Assembly (NCBI RefSeq): GCF_017309185.1
Contig: NZ_JAEKJZ010000001.1
Location: 434,001-498,000, forward strand
DNA length: 64,000 nt
DNA from: Roseibium aggregatum
GTDB taxonomy: Bacteria > Pseudomonadota > Alphaproteobacteria > Rhizobiales > Stappiaceae
Direction: 5' to 3'
A program made the translations under genes and the position numbers. The notes beneath the pieces were generated by a model that was not told the DNA's origin, did no database searches, and saw only the letters and a list, made by a program, of their open reading frames with translations. Positions 1-8,728 of this stretch are shown piece after piece. Position 1 is the first letter of the stretch, and every line of letters starts with the position of its first letter.

Positions 1-1037
1 TCTATCACAAGCCGCGCGGCCTCGTGACCACCAACAAGGATCCCGAAGGCCGTCCGACGGTGTTCCAGAAGCTGCCGCGGGACCTGCCCAGGGTCCTGAC
101 CGTCGGCCGTCTCGACATCAACACCGAGGGCCTTTTGCTCCTCACCAACGATGGCGGGCTCGCACGGGTTCTGGAATTGCCGGCCACCGGTTGGCTGCGG
201 CGTTACCGGGTGCGGGCCTACGGCAAGGTCACCCAGGCCGATCTTGACGGGCTCCAGGACGGGATCGCGCTCGACGGCGTGCTCTATGGTGCGATCGAGG
301 CGACGCTCGACAAGGAACAGGGCGACAATGTCTGGCTGACGGTTTCTCTGAGGGAAGGCAAGAACCGGGAGGTCAAGCGGGTCCTGGAACATCTGGGCCT
401 GTCGGTGAACCGGCTGATCCGCGTCTCTTACGGACCGTTCCAGCTGATGGACCTCGCCGAAGGGGAGGTGCGTGAAATCCGCGGTCGGGTCCTCCGCGAC
501 CAGCTCGGCGAAAAGCTGGCGGAAGAGGCCGGGGCGGATTTCGACGCACCCATTCTTCACCAGCCGAAAGACGAGACCTCCCGGAAACCGGCCGGAGGCG
601 GACGGGCTCCGGCGAAACCGGGCGACAGGCATCAAGGTGAGCGTTCCCGGGGTGACCGATCCCGGGGCGACCGGTCTCAGGGTCAAAGGGAACAGGGCGG
701 CCAGGGAAAATGGCTGTCGGCGCGCGAGGGCAAGAGCGAGACCGACCGGCGCAAGGCCGCCAAGGCGGACCGCGCGGAGCAGAAACAGGGCAAGCGCAAG
801 AACGCCGGGCCCCGTCAGGAGAAGGTTTCGCCGCGCTCGCGTTTCCGGATGACGAAGGACCCCGGCCCCCGCAAGAACTATGGCGAAGAACGTCCCGCTC
901 CGCCGCAAAGGCGGATCTGGGGGGAAGAAGGCCTTGTGGAGGACAAGCAGCAGCAACGCAGGTCCGATTCCGATAACGGCGATCGCCGGGGACCACCGAA
1001 GGGCCGTGGCCGTCCGCGTGACGGAGGCCGGTCTTGA
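1..1037 (+). CDS. rluB: 23S rRNA pseudouridine synthase, RluB/RsuA family (5' end outside window)
   Basis: The reading frame is already open at base 3 and the 5' end lies outside the window, so the GTG at 24 is internal. The visible part opens with YHKPRGLVTT and then has GRLDINTEGLLLLTNDG, the catalytic Asp motif of the RluB/RluE/RsuA pseudouridine synthases that modify rRNA uridines. The S4 domain expected at the N terminus must be upstream. After about residue 165 of the visible part the catalytic fold ends and a tail of roughly 170 residues follows. It is rich in Arg, Gly, Lys and Gln with GDRS-type repeats, probably disordered and RNA-binding. The stop overlaps the TTG start of rsmD, so the two RNA-modification genes are translationally coupled. 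RluB is favoured over RluE/RsuA by the long basic tail seen in alphaproteobacterial homologues; the exact target uridine is inferred. Confidence 0.88.
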   Translation, partial: YHKPRGLVTTNKDPEGRPTVFQKLPRDLPRVLTVGRLDINTEGLLLLTNDGGLARVLELPATGWLRRYRVRAYGKVTQADLDGLQDGIALDGVLYGAIEATLDKEQGDNVWLTVSLREGKNREVKRVLEHLGLSVNRLIRVSYGPFQLMDLAEGEVREIRGRVLRDQLGEKLAEEAGADFDAPILHQPKDETSRKPAGGGRAPAKPGDRHQGERSRGDRSRGDRSQGQREQGGQGKWLSAREGKSETDRRKAAKADRAEQKQGKRKNAGPRQEKVSPRSRFRMTKDPGPRKNYGEERPAPPQRRIWGEEGLVEDKQQQRRSDSDNGDRRGPPKGRGRPRDGGRS

Positions 1038-1597
1038 GGATCGTTGCGGGCCGCTTCAAGGGAGCGGCTTTGAGTGCACCGAAATCGCAGGCAACCCGGC
1101 CGACGAGTGACCGGTTGCGGGAGACGATCTTCAATATCCTGGCGCATGGGCTCGATGTCGATCTGGACGGGGTCCGGGTACTGGACCTTTTCGCCGGCAC
1201 CGGCGCCCTCGGGTTCGAGGCGTTGAGCCGAGGCGCGCGCCACTGCACCTTCATCGAGGAGGGAACGGAGGTGCGCGGTGTCATCCGCCGCAATATGGAA
1301 TCGCTCGGGCTGAACGGCGTCGCCAAGATTTTCCGGCGCGACGCGACCCGTCTTGGCGCGGCGGGAACCATAGAGCCGTTCGCTCTTGCCTTCGCCGATC
1401 CGCCCTATGGCAGGGAGCTCGGAGAAAAAGCGCTTGCCTCGGCTGCGGCCGGCGGCTGGTTGAAGCCGGGTGCCATTTGCGTTCTGGAGGAACGCGCGTC
1501 CGCGGAGGTCACGGTCCCCGACGGGTTTGAAGAACTCGACCGCCGGCAGGCCGGCGACAGTCAGGTTGTTTTTCTAAGATACTGTCCCGGGACCTGA
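1034..1597 (+). CDS. rsmD: 16S rRNA (guanine966-N2)-methyltransferase RsmD
   Basis: This is an S-adenosylmethionine-dependent enzyme that methylates N2 of G966 in 16S rRNA during 30S assembly. The 187-residue protein matches the usual family length. It opens with MRIVAGRFKG, followed by RPTSDRLRETIFNIL typical of RsmD. Motif I is VLDLFAGTGALGFEALSRGA (about residues 48-67) and the catalytic motif IV is ADPPYG near residue 120. The start is a TTG overlapping the stop of the pseudouridine synthase gene (TTGA), so the two genes form one transcription unit. No other start fits the conserved N terminus. Confidence 0.93.
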   Translation: MRIVAGRFKGAALSAPKSQATRPTSDRLRETIFNILAHGLDVDLDGVRVLDLFAGTGALGFEALSRGARHCTFIEEGTEVRGVIRRNMESLGLNGVAKIFRRDATRLGAAGTIEPFALAFADPPYGRELGEKALASAAAGGWLKPGAICVLEERASAEVTVPDGFEELDRRQAGDSQVVFLRYCPGT

Positions 1598-1655
1598 TGC
1601 GATCCGCAATGAACGGAAACCCATCTGAACGGGTATCCATCAAGTGTCGCCGGTG

Positions 1656-2516
1656 TTACGCCCCGCCCGGCATCATGATGTAAACCGTCGGTTTGGCCGG
1701 CAGGTTCGAGCGGCTTGCAATCAGCTTCGGCGTTTCCGCACGGACGATTTCGTAGCCCTCTTCCGTGCTGCGGGCGACAAAGGCTTGCAAAGCGCCTGCG
1801 AAATGAAAATGCATCGGTATGACCATGGCCGGACCGATGCTCTTCAGGACATCCATGAGGCTGTCCAGGCGCAGGGTCGAGGAATTGTCGATTGCCGCCA
1901 GGACAATGTCGATCTGCCCGAGCCGCGTCAGGTCTTCCTGGGTCAGCCGGTGATGCAAGTGGCCGAGATGCGCAATGCAAAGGTCCGCCACTTCGAAGAT
2001 GAAAATGGAATTTCCCAGGCGGCGGGTTTCGCCATCCCATCCGCGGATGTTTGTCTGGATGTTCCTTATGCGGACATCGTCGACGGTCAGGTCGTGGTCC
2101 ATCGGACCGCCCTCGGGATTCCAGCCGTAGAGCAGGTGCTCTATGCCCGGACCGGGATTGAGCGAGTAGTGGGTGCTGTGCGCGCCGTTCATGGTGGCGA
2201 CGGTCGGCGGCAGAAACGGTCGGATGCTGTCGTTGTAGTCGGTTGCGATCCGCACGCCGGAAGGTGTTTCGATCTCGAAGGTGGAATGGCCGATATAGCG
2301 GATCTGAACCTCGCCCGCCTGCAGGGCGGCACGCCACACGCGGACTTCTCCCGGACCGGGCGACTTATAGGGGGCCTCCGCGACCAGTTGGCAAACGGCG
2401 AAGGCCGGCTGGGAGAAGCAAGCCAGCAGAAACAGCCCCGGCAGGGCTCGCGCGGCCGGAGCGCCGAGCAGTCGGTAGAAAATGGATCTGATGCATTCGG
2501 CGGCGTTTGCGGTCAT
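1656..2516 (-). CDS. Exported MBL-fold (UlaG-like) metallo-hydrolase
   Basis: The 286-residue protein has an N-terminal hydrophobic segment ending in FSQPAFA (about residues 27-40) that looks like a signal peptide, so it should be periplasmic. The core VQIRYIGHSTFEIETPSGVRI followed by TDYND is the start of the metallo-beta-lactamase fold as in UlaG-like Zn hydrolases. The canonical HxHxDH metal motif is not intact: the equivalent region reads NGAHSTHYS. Other His residues (HLGHLHH near 190, MHFHF near 245) could still bind metal. The substrate is unknown and an altered or lost activity is possible. It stands alone, convergent to rsmD and upstream-facing to the small gene at 2737-3078. Confidence 0.75.
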   Translation of the reverse strand: MTANAAECIRSIFYRLLGAPAARALPGLFLLACFSQPAFAVCQLVAEAPYKSPGPGEVRVWRAALQAGEVQIRYIGHSTFEIETPSGVRIATDYNDSIRPFLPPTVATMNGAHSTHYSLNPGPGIEHLLYGWNPEGGPMDHDLTVDDVRIRNIQTNIRGWDGETRRLGNSIFIFEVADLCIAHLGHLHHRLTQEDLTRLGQIDIVLAAIDNSSTLRLDSLMDVLKSIGPAMVIPMHFHFAGALQAFVARSTEEGYEIVRAETPKLIASRSNLPAKPTVYIMMPGGA

Positions 2517-2627
2517 GGTTTGCTATCCCGATAAACACACATGACCATAAGTGTAGAGGGTTGAGCCAACGCGGCAAGACGAAGAATGCGGCGACTTTCA
2601 TGACCGTCCGATGGTTTTTGAGGCGCT

Positions 2628-2680
2628 GCAAAAAGAAAAGGCAACCGGCTTGCGTTGGAAGGAACGCGCGCGGTTGCCTG
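2628..2680 (-). terminator. Rho-independent terminator of the 2737-3078 gene
   Basis: Read on the minus strand, GGCAACCG (2678-2671) pairs with CGGTTGCC (2647-2640). Further pairing of GCGTT with AACGC lies inside the loop, and a T-rich run (TTTTCTTTTT) follows. It lies about 60 bp after the stop of the minus-strand gene at 2737. Confidence 0.8.
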
Positions 2681-2736
2681 AGGTGGGGGCGGGTGGGAGG
2701 TTAACCTGCCCCGGAATGGTCTGCTTGAACTGGTGC

Positions 2737-3078
2737 CTAAACGACATGCAGGCTGACGGGAGCCTTGCCTCCTCTGGATCTGCTGTCGGACGCGAAGTCC
2801 CTTTTCATGCTCGTGTTCTTGGCTTGCGCGTAGATGACTTCCCCCGCGTGACCGGCTTCGGAGACCAGAGACGTCCGGCTGCACATGGCTGCCAGGGACA
2901 GGCCCAGCTCCCGGAAATGACCGCGCCGATAGCAATAGACAGCCAGGGCCGCTCGGTCGTTTTCCGGCATCTGTTCGCCCACTTCGGCGACGGCGTTGAA
3001 TGTCGCGTCGAGCAATTTTTTCAAAATGTCATCCGAAACCGGACAATTGTCCAAATCCGCTGAACCCGATGGCCGCAT
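2737..3078 (-). CDS. Conserved hypothetical protein
   Basis: I do not recognise this 113-residue protein. It is predicted soluble, with a helical core of about residues 12-80 (DDILKKLLDATFNAVAEVGE, then NDRAALAVYCYRRGHFRELG) and a basic, Arg/Ser-rich C-terminal tail. There is no signal peptide or membrane segment. The ATG at 3078 is preferred; a TTG six codons upstream is possible. Support for a real gene comes from coding-like amino acid composition, a clear terminator after the stop, and a TTAA-N7-TTAA CtrA-type site 114-128 bp upstream. It might be cell-cycle or motility-linked through CtrA, but that is only inference. Confidence 0.6.
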   Translation of the reverse strand: MRPSGSADLDNCPVSDDILKKLLDATFNAVAEVGEQMPENDRAALAVYCYRRGHFRELGLSLAAMCSRTSLVSEAGHAGEVIYAQAKNTSMKRDFASDSRSRGGKAPVSLHVV

Positions 3079-3191
3079 CGACGCGCTCCTTGGCAAGTTT
3101 CGCCCGGTCCGGTTTGTTCCGGTTCATCGTGACGACCGCCTGCCTTCGATATGTTGCATTGGCGTTATCGGGAAATTATTTGCCTGCTGTC

Positions 3192-3206
3192 TTAAGGAAT
3201 GGTTAA
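3192..3206. promoter_or_regulatory. Candidate CtrA binding site
   Basis: TTAA-GGAATGG-TTAA is an exact match to the full CtrA consensus TTAA-N7-TTAA, in the AT-rich gap between the patatin gene and the small gene at 2737-3078. It sits 114-128 bp upstream of that gene's ATG. CtrA is the alphaproteobacterial cell-cycle and motility regulator. A single site match is suggestive, not proof. Confidence 0.45.
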
Positions 3207-3262
3207 AAAGGTTTCCGAGCGAAATAAAACTTGGCGATGTGGATAATTACTGCCTGTATTGA

Positions 3263-4114
3263 TTAAGTAGATTGCATTACGTCCTCAAGGATACCTGTAA
3301 GATGATTCCTTGTTATTTCCTTCAGGGGCTCGGCATTTTCAAGGATGCGGTCGGCTTTGAGGAAGTCAAGAACACGGATTGAGTCGTGCGGTGGCCGAAT
3401 CAGGATATCGGGCTGATCCGTCGCGAGTTTGTGCCGGGTGATGCTCTGCATGAGGATCTGGCTGGAACCGAAAAGACTGTCGAGCATGCTGATGTCCTCC
3501 CGTTCCCCGCGCCGCACCGGCGCCCCGACAACGTCGACTGCGATTACAATGTCGCAGCTTGAGCGCAGGCCATCGAACGGCAGCGGATTGGATACGCCGC
3601 CGTCGATCAGGTGGCGGCCATCTACCTGCATAGGCCGGAATATCGCGGGAATCGCGATGGAGGCGGCAATTGCGGGAAGGAGCGGGCCGCTCTCGAAATC
3701 CGCTTCCTCGCAGGCGTAAAAATCCGTGGCGACCAGGCGCAGGGGGATATTCAGGTCCTCGAACCGGTGCGGCAGATGTTCGGAAATGAAGACTTCCAGC
3801 ACCCTTTCCGGATCGAATTGCACGGGTCCGGAGCGAAACACGTCGCGGAACCGTTTCGGTCGAAGCTGCCAAAGCCTTGAAAGAACGCTGTTGCGGTCCG
3901 CGAACAGGTCGAGGGTGAGCTTGCGGATCTCGCGTCCGCTAAGTCCGCTGGCATAGGCCGCGCCGAAGATTGCGCCGATTGACGATCCGGCGATTTTGAC
4001 CGGTTTGATGCCCAGTTCGTCGAGGGCCTCCAGAACGGGGATCTGGGACAGTCCGCGGGCGCCGCCGCTGCCAAGCGCAAGACCGATCCGGGGCGAAGTC
4101 GAAGAGGAAGGCAT
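3263..4114 (-). CDS. Patatin-like phospholipase family protein (RssA-like)
   Basis: This 283-residue serine lipid acyl hydrolase uses a Ser-Asp dyad. The oxyanion-hole motif GSGGARG lies near residue 15, the nucleophile elbow GSSIG near residue 43, and the DGG catalytic Asp motif (IDGGVSNPLPF) near residue 170. These are the three signature elements of bacterial patatins. No signal peptide or membrane segment is seen, so it is a cytosolic or peripheral enzyme. Substrate unknown; phospholipids are inferred from the family. It is monocistronic, on the same strand as the downstream GGDEF/EAL gene. Confidence 0.88.
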   Translation of the reverse strand: MPSSSTSPRIGLALGSGGARGLSQIPVLEALDELGIKPVKIAGSSIGAIFGAAYASGLSGREIRKLTLDLFADRNSVLSRLWQLRPKRFRDVFRSGPVQFDPERVLEVFISEHLPHRFEDLNIPLRLVATDFYACEEADFESGPLLPAIAASIAIPAIFRPMQVDGRHLIDGGVSNPLPFDGLRSSCDIVIAVDVVGAPVRRGEREDISMLDSLFGSSQILMQSITRHKLATDQPDILIRPPHDSIRVLDFLKADRILENAEPLKEITRNHLTGILEDVMQST

Positions 4115-4283
4115 GAAAAACGTCCTGAAACTCTGTTTCGAATGAGATGGGATGTCCGAAAGGCTTTGCCAAGCGCAAGATTTGAAATGCCGCGCCTGGC
4201 CACGCCCCGAATGCCCGGAGGGGCAGAATTTCAGGTTCCTCCGTCCCGGTCTCCGGTCCGGGCCCCTGGAGCGGCCGGGAAGG

Positions 4284-7200
4284 TCAGATCACGAAGTACA
4301 GGTCGCCCGCAGATTCAGACATCCAGTCCGTCATGCGGTCGAAAGGCATCGGTCTGGCGATCAGATAGCCCTGGATGGAGAAATCGCCCATCAATTTCAA
4401 GCAGTCGTATTGGGCTTCCGTCTCGACCCCTTCGCACACCACCCTGACGTTCAAGGAACGCGCCAGGCCGATGAGCTGGTTGATGACGGTCGCCTTCCGG
4501 TCGTCATGCAGCATCTGCAGCGTGAAGGAGCGATCTATCTTCAGGCCCTTGATCGGCAGATCCGCCACATGGGTGAGGGATGCGTAACCGGTGCCGAAAT
4601 CATCCAGTTCGATGTGGATGCCGAGAGCGAACAGCTCCTTCAGGGCGGTCAGGCAGCCGGACCGGTTGTCATCGAGGAAGACGGACTCCACCACTTCCGC
4701 GGTCACCCGTTCCGGTTCGATGTTGTATTTTCTCATGGCGGTCTTGAAGTGCTCGACCAGCGAGCCCGCGGCCAGGTGAGACTGGGAGATATTGATCCCG
4801 ATGCGCCCGAACTCCAGTCCGGCGTCGAGCCAGGCTCGCGCGGCCGCCAGCGACTTGTCGATGACCAATTCACCCAGAATAGGCGCAAGCCGGGTCCTTT
4901 CGATGAAGGGCAGAAACTCTGACGGAGGCAATTCGCCGCGCTCGGGATGCTGCCAGCGCACAAGCGCCTCGACTCCGGTGACCGTATGAGATCTCAGGTT
5001 GACCTGAGGCTGGAACACCAGGAAGAACTCGTCGTTTTGGATGGCGCGGTGGAGTTCAAGCTCGATCTGGGCTTCCTTCTCGCTGTCCCTCTTCATGTTG
5101 GGTGAGAAAAAGGTGAAGCGGTCCTTGCCATGCTCCTTGGAGTGATAGAGCGCCAGGTCGGCGTGAACCAGCAGTGTGTCGAAATCCGCACCGTTCTCCG
5201 GACAAAGGGCGATGCCCATGCTGACCGTCGGCCAGAACTGGTTGCCGTTAAACTCCATGGGCATGCGCATCACCCGCCGGGCGCGTTCGCACAGGACGTT
5301 CGGGTCGGCGGTGCTGCTGTCGGCGATGATGACGAATTCGTCCCCGCCCCAACGGTAGGGTGTGCCGAGTCCTCTGGAGATCTCGCGGAGCCTGCGGCCG
5401 GTTTCTTCCAGACAATAATCACCGGCAAGGTGGCCGAGCGTATCGTTCACCCGCTTGAATGCGTCCAGATCCACGTGGAAAAGGAAAGAGGGCTTTTCGG
5501 TCCCGGCGAAACGCTCGGCGGCGTCATGCTGGCAGGCTCTGCGGTTGGACAGTTTCGTGAGCGGGTCGAAGTAGGCCAGCCGTTCCGCGCGGATTTTTGC
5601 ATCGCGCGTCTCCTGTTCTCTCTGCACGCGCTCCGAAATGTCGTTCGCAATGGCAACGATCAGTTTCCGTTGATGATCCGACATCAGTTGCACCCGCAAG
5701 TCGACGGGATATTTGCTTCCGTCTTTGCGGACATGTTGGATTTCGGCGGAAAGGTTCGCTTCCTGGCCGGACAGCAAGGGGGCGATCTTTTGACGAACAG
5801 TTTCCTTGTCATATACCGGATTGATTTCCCAGATCGGCCGGTGCTTGAGCTCTTCGGGCGCATACCCAAGATTGGTATGTGTGCGCTTGTTGGCGTACTC
5901 GATCTCCAGGCTGTCGGCGTCCAGGATGCAGATTTCGTTGAGTGAGGTCTCCAGAATGCTCGCGAGCAGCTTGTTTCGCCGTTCGGCCTGCCAGCGCTCC
6001 GTAATATCGTGCGCGACGCCGAAGAACGTCGCGGCCTTTCCGTCCGGTCCGGTCAGCACGTATCCGCGCGTATGTAAATACCGGGTTGTTCCGTCTTTCA
6101 GGAAAAGTGGGTGTTCGAACTCAAACTCCCCACAATCCGCGATCGCCTGGTCGAACAAGCCTCGGATTCTGACGGCGTCGTCAGGTAGAACCGATCGGAA
6201 GATGATTTCGCGTATCTCCTTCGGAGGCGTGTCGGCCGCGATACCCATGATCCGGAAAAATTCTTCCGAAGCATGTATTTCATTGGTGTTGAGATCCAAT
6301 TCCCAGCTTCCGACGCCTGCGACGCGCTGCGCTTCGAGCAATTGCAGCGCGCTGTGCTTGAGTTTTTCGGAATTTTCACGCACTTCGTCTTCAAGACGGG
6401 ATTCAGTCAGCTTGACGGAGGTCTGCATCCTCGACATCAACCGGGAAACGGCGGCCCAGGCGGCCAGAACCAGTCCGGTGCCGATCGCCACTGACCAGAA
6501 GGTTCTTTTCAGAAAGGTCCAGACGTCCTCCGTAACGTCCATTGCCAGGACAAGTCTATGGGGGGAATTGCCTGCAAGCATCTTGGCCGGCAACGTGCGT
6601 GCCAGGATGATGCGACCGTTCTGCCAGATGAAACCGTCTGATCCCCGAGGCTGGCCACGTGCGCTATCCCGGACTTCATTTTCGAAGCCCGAAATTTCAA
6701 GGCCGCCAGCGCCTGCGTGTCCGGCGGTCGTCGCGATTTGGAGGCGGGAAACACGGTCTTTTGAAACCTTGAGGAGTTCTCCGCCGGCTGCCGAACTGGC
6801 AATGGTGAGGGCGGGGGCAACGTCCAGGGTCAGCTCAAGATGTCCGAAAGCGTGCCCGTGACTGAACAGGGGGCGGTTTAGGCTGACGGTCAGCCTGTCC
6901 TCCGTGCCACCGGGGTCGCGAGACGGGATCTTGACGGGCAAGGCTGGGTCGGAAGCGCCGGGTCCGGCCGTTTTGTACAAAAGCGCGCGATCCTGCGCAT
7001 AGACCGCAAACTCCGCGATATCGATATCGCCGGACTGCTCTGCGAGCATCCTGTTTGAAAACTCCGCCACTTGTGCGGTGCTTCTTTGAAGGATGGCGTG
7101 TCGCAGGACCTTGTCGGCCTGAATGCCGTCTGCCGCGCGATCAAGCAATTCCGACGCGAGAGCTTGCTGTTGCGCCATCAACCGCTCTGCGGTTTGAGCA

Positions 7201-7334
7201 AAAAGATCTCCCGGCGCATTCAAGTCCCGATAGCCGAAGAGGATGTTTTGTACCCCGGCGGCAAGCACGGTAAGGCCCAGCAGGGTGAGGAAGATCTTCC
7301 TTAGCGGTTTTTCAAATCGGGATTTTTCGTCCAT
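4284..7334 (-). CDS. Membrane GGDEF/EAL protein with two PAS domains
   Basis: A cyclic di-GMP turnover protein of 1016 residues from the ATG at 7334. TM1 is at about 9-34, a periplasmic sensor region at 35-280, TM2 at 280-300, PAS/PAC at about 330-450, a second PAS at 455-570, GGDEF at 580-740 and EAL at 752-1006. The cyclase motif GGDEF (663-667) is intact. The EAL motif in VEALVRW, NISQSHL, ELDDFGTG, KIDRSF and EGVETE are all present, so both activities are plausible. No RxxD inhibitory site precedes GGDEF. The ATG at 7334 is chosen because TM1 begins just after it. An upstream start (to 7502) would add an unusual 56-residue hydrophilic extension and cannot be excluded. Confidence 0.9.
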   Translation of the reverse strand: MDEKSRFEKPLRKIFLTLLGLTVLAAGVQNILFGYRDLNAPGDLFAQTAERLMAQQQALASELLDRAADGIQADKVLRHAILQRSTAQVAEFSNRMLAEQSGDIDIAEFAVYAQDRALLYKTAGPGASDPALPVKIPSRDPGGTEDRLTVSLNRPLFSHGHAFGHLELTLDVAPALTIASSAAGGELLKVSKDRVSRLQIATTAGHAGAGGLEISGFENEVRDSARGQPRGSDGFIWQNGRIILARTLPAKMLAGNSPHRLVLAMDVTEDVWTFLKRTFWSVAIGTGLVLAAWAAVSRLMSRMQTSVKLTESRLEDEVRENSEKLKHSALQLLEAQRVAGVGSWELDLNTNEIHASEEFFRIMGIAADTPPKEIREIIFRSVLPDDAVRIRGLFDQAIADCGEFEFEHPLFLKDGTTRYLHTRGYVLTGPDGKAATFFGVAHDITERWQAERRNKLLASILETSLNEICILDADSLEIEYANKRTHTNLGYAPEELKHRPIWEINPVYDKETVRQKIAPLLSGQEANLSAEIQHVRKDGSKYPVDLRVQLMSDHQRKLIVAIANDISERVQREQETRDAKIRAERLAYFDPLTKLSNRRACQHDAAERFAGTEKPSFLFHVDLDAFKRVNDTLGHLAGDYCLEETGRRLREISRGLGTPYRWGGDEFVIIADSSTADPNVLCERARRVMRMPMEFNGNQFWPTVSMGIALCPENGADFDTLLVHADLALYHSKEHGKDRFTFFSPNMKRDSEKEAQIELELHRAIQNDEFFLVFQPQVNLRSHTVTGVEALVRWQHPERGELPPSEFLPFIERTRLAPILGELVIDKSLAAARAWLDAGLEFGRIGINISQSHLAAGSLVEHFKTAMRKYNIEPERVTAEVVESVFLDDNRSGCLTALKELFALGIHIELDDFGTGYASLTHVADLPIKGLKIDRSFTLQMLHDDRKATVINQLIGLARSLNVRVVCEGVETEAQYDCLKLMGDFSIQGYLIARPMPFDRMTDWMSESAGDLYFVI

Positions 7335-7704
7335 GTCGGGCGCGATGAGCCTGTCGAGGAAGCTCACGGGTCTCCCCGAGCGAAAAGCATCGTCACCGGG
7401 CCGCTGCCTGTCACTTAGAATTTCCGCGTTTGCATTCCGCACGAATACCCCCAGCAGCCCTATCTGCTTTTTCGTCCTGCAAAACAGCCACTTTGGCGAC
7501 AACGCTTACGGCGCAGCGGCAAGCCTGCAGGCGGTTACTGCCATCTCCAACAGTAACGATTATTCGTTAAATTGTATTGAATGGGGTTGTTAAGAGTTGT
7601 TAATAGAATAAAGGTAAAAGCTGCCGAATTTGAAATCTTAATGAAAAGAATTCAATTATTTCTCTGGGGCAACAAGAGGTCAGGTCCGGGTTTCTATTCA
7701 ATTT
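7335..7704. other. Intergenic region
   Basis: About 370 bases upstream of the GGDEF/EAL gene and downstream of the dehalogenase-like gene. It turns AT-rich from about 7550. I see no gene, RNA or convincing terminator. The promoter of the GGDEF/EAL gene should lie here unless its true start is further upstream, at 7502. Confidence 0.5.
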
Positions 7705-8628
7705 TTACGAGAGCAAGAAATTCAACAAATGTTCGGCCGTTTCGTGAGGCGATTCTTCCGGTAGAAAATGGCCGCAGTCGAGGACTGCGCCAATCGCTTG
7801 CGGACACCAGGGCCGCCAAACGGATAGGGGGTCGTCGACGCTGGTTGCGATACCCAGGCCGCCCCAAAGCGCAAGGAGCGGTTTTTGAATGATGTTCCCC
7901 GCCTCTTGGTCCGCCTTGTCGTGCAGATAGTCGATGGTCGCACCCGCCCGGTAGTCCTCGCAGGTCGCTGCGATCCGGTCGGGATCGCGGAACCATGCCC
8001 GGTTGTGGATCATCGCTGCTTCCGAAAAACAGGTCAGATTCTTTTCCGCTGTCCAACTCGCCAGCGTGTGTTCCAGGAAGTGGATTGGGCTGGAAGAGAT
8101 GAGTTCTTCCGGAAAAGGCGCCGGTTGGGCCAGAAAGGTCCAATGGTAGATCTTGAGGCCGAAGGTCCTGTCCATCCTGTCCCAGTATTCACTTGTGGGA
8201 AGGATATCGAGGACGGCGAGCCGTTCGAGCGCATCGGGAGTGTCGAGCGCCATGCGGTAGGCGACCCTCCCGCCCCGGTCATGACCGGCGAGGAAAAAGC
8301 GCTCGTGGCCGAAACCCCGCATCATCTCGACCAAACTGCTGGCGATGCATCGCTTCGAGTACGGCCAGTGGTCCTGTGTCATAGGGGGAACGGAAGACTG
8401 TCCATAGCCGGGGAGATCCGGAAGGACGAGTGTGAAATGCTTGTCGAGCAGCGGGGCGATCTTGTGCCAGATCACATGGGACTGCGGGTAACCGTGGAGG
8501 AGTAGGAGCGGCGGTCCGGAGCCACCGATCCGGCAATAAAAACCGGTTCCGGCGGCTTCAATCGTGACGCTCTCGTAGCCCGGAAACAAATCCGGCAATT
8601 CGTTTTCCAAATCGGCCCCCCACATCAC
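7705..8628 (-). CDS. Alpha/beta hydrolase, haloacetate (fluoroacetate) dehalogenase-like
   Basis: This 307-residue alpha/beta hydrolase has an Asp nucleophile in GHDRGGR (D117) instead of Ser, followed by Arg118 and Arg121. These are the carboxylate-binding pair of fluoroacetate dehalogenases. The acid VLDILPT (D141), the halide-pocket pair His162-Trp163 in YHWTFLAQPAPFPEEL, Tyr225 in CEDYRAG, and the C-terminal catalytic His286 (GHFLP) line up with the known fluoroacetate dehalogenase from Rhodopseudomonas palustris as I recall it. The reaction would be hydrolytic dehalogenation of short 2-haloacids; an epoxide hydrolase is less likely because the HW pair and DYRAG motif are dehalogenase-specific. 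Two ATGs are adjacent at the start. It lies upstream-adjacent to purD on the same strand but is unrelated to it. Confidence 0.82.
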   Translation of the reverse strand: MMWGADLENELPDLFPGYESVTIEAAGTGFYCRIGGSGPPLLLLHGYPQSHVIWHKIAPLLDKHFTLVLPDLPGYGQSSVPPMTQDHWPYSKRCIASSLVEMMRGFGHERFFLAGHDRGGRVAYRMALDTPDALERLAVLDILPTSEYWDRMDRTFGLKIYHWTFLAQPAPFPEELISSSPIHFLEHTLASWTAEKNLTCFSEAAMIHNRAWFRDPDRIAATCEDYRAGATIDYLHDKADQEAGNIIQKPLLALWGGLGIATSVDDPLSVWRPWCPQAIGAVLDCGHFLPEESPHETAEHLLNFLLS

Positions 8629-8728
8629 CAGGTCACGGAATCGTAACTGTCTTCACCCGCGGTTGCCAAGCGTGTCGTTGTGCCTGCCGGTTGAACACGA
8701 GCCGAACGCTCGGATTTTCGCCCAGACT

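Noticed and set aside
1656..2516. Active metallo-beta-lactamase (antibiotic resistance)
   Set aside because: The HxHxDH motif is degenerate and the protein resembles UlaG-like proteins, not class B lactamases.
7566..7605. TTAA-GAGTTG-TTAA as a CtrA site
   Set aside because: Spacer is six, not seven, and the region is generally AT-rich.
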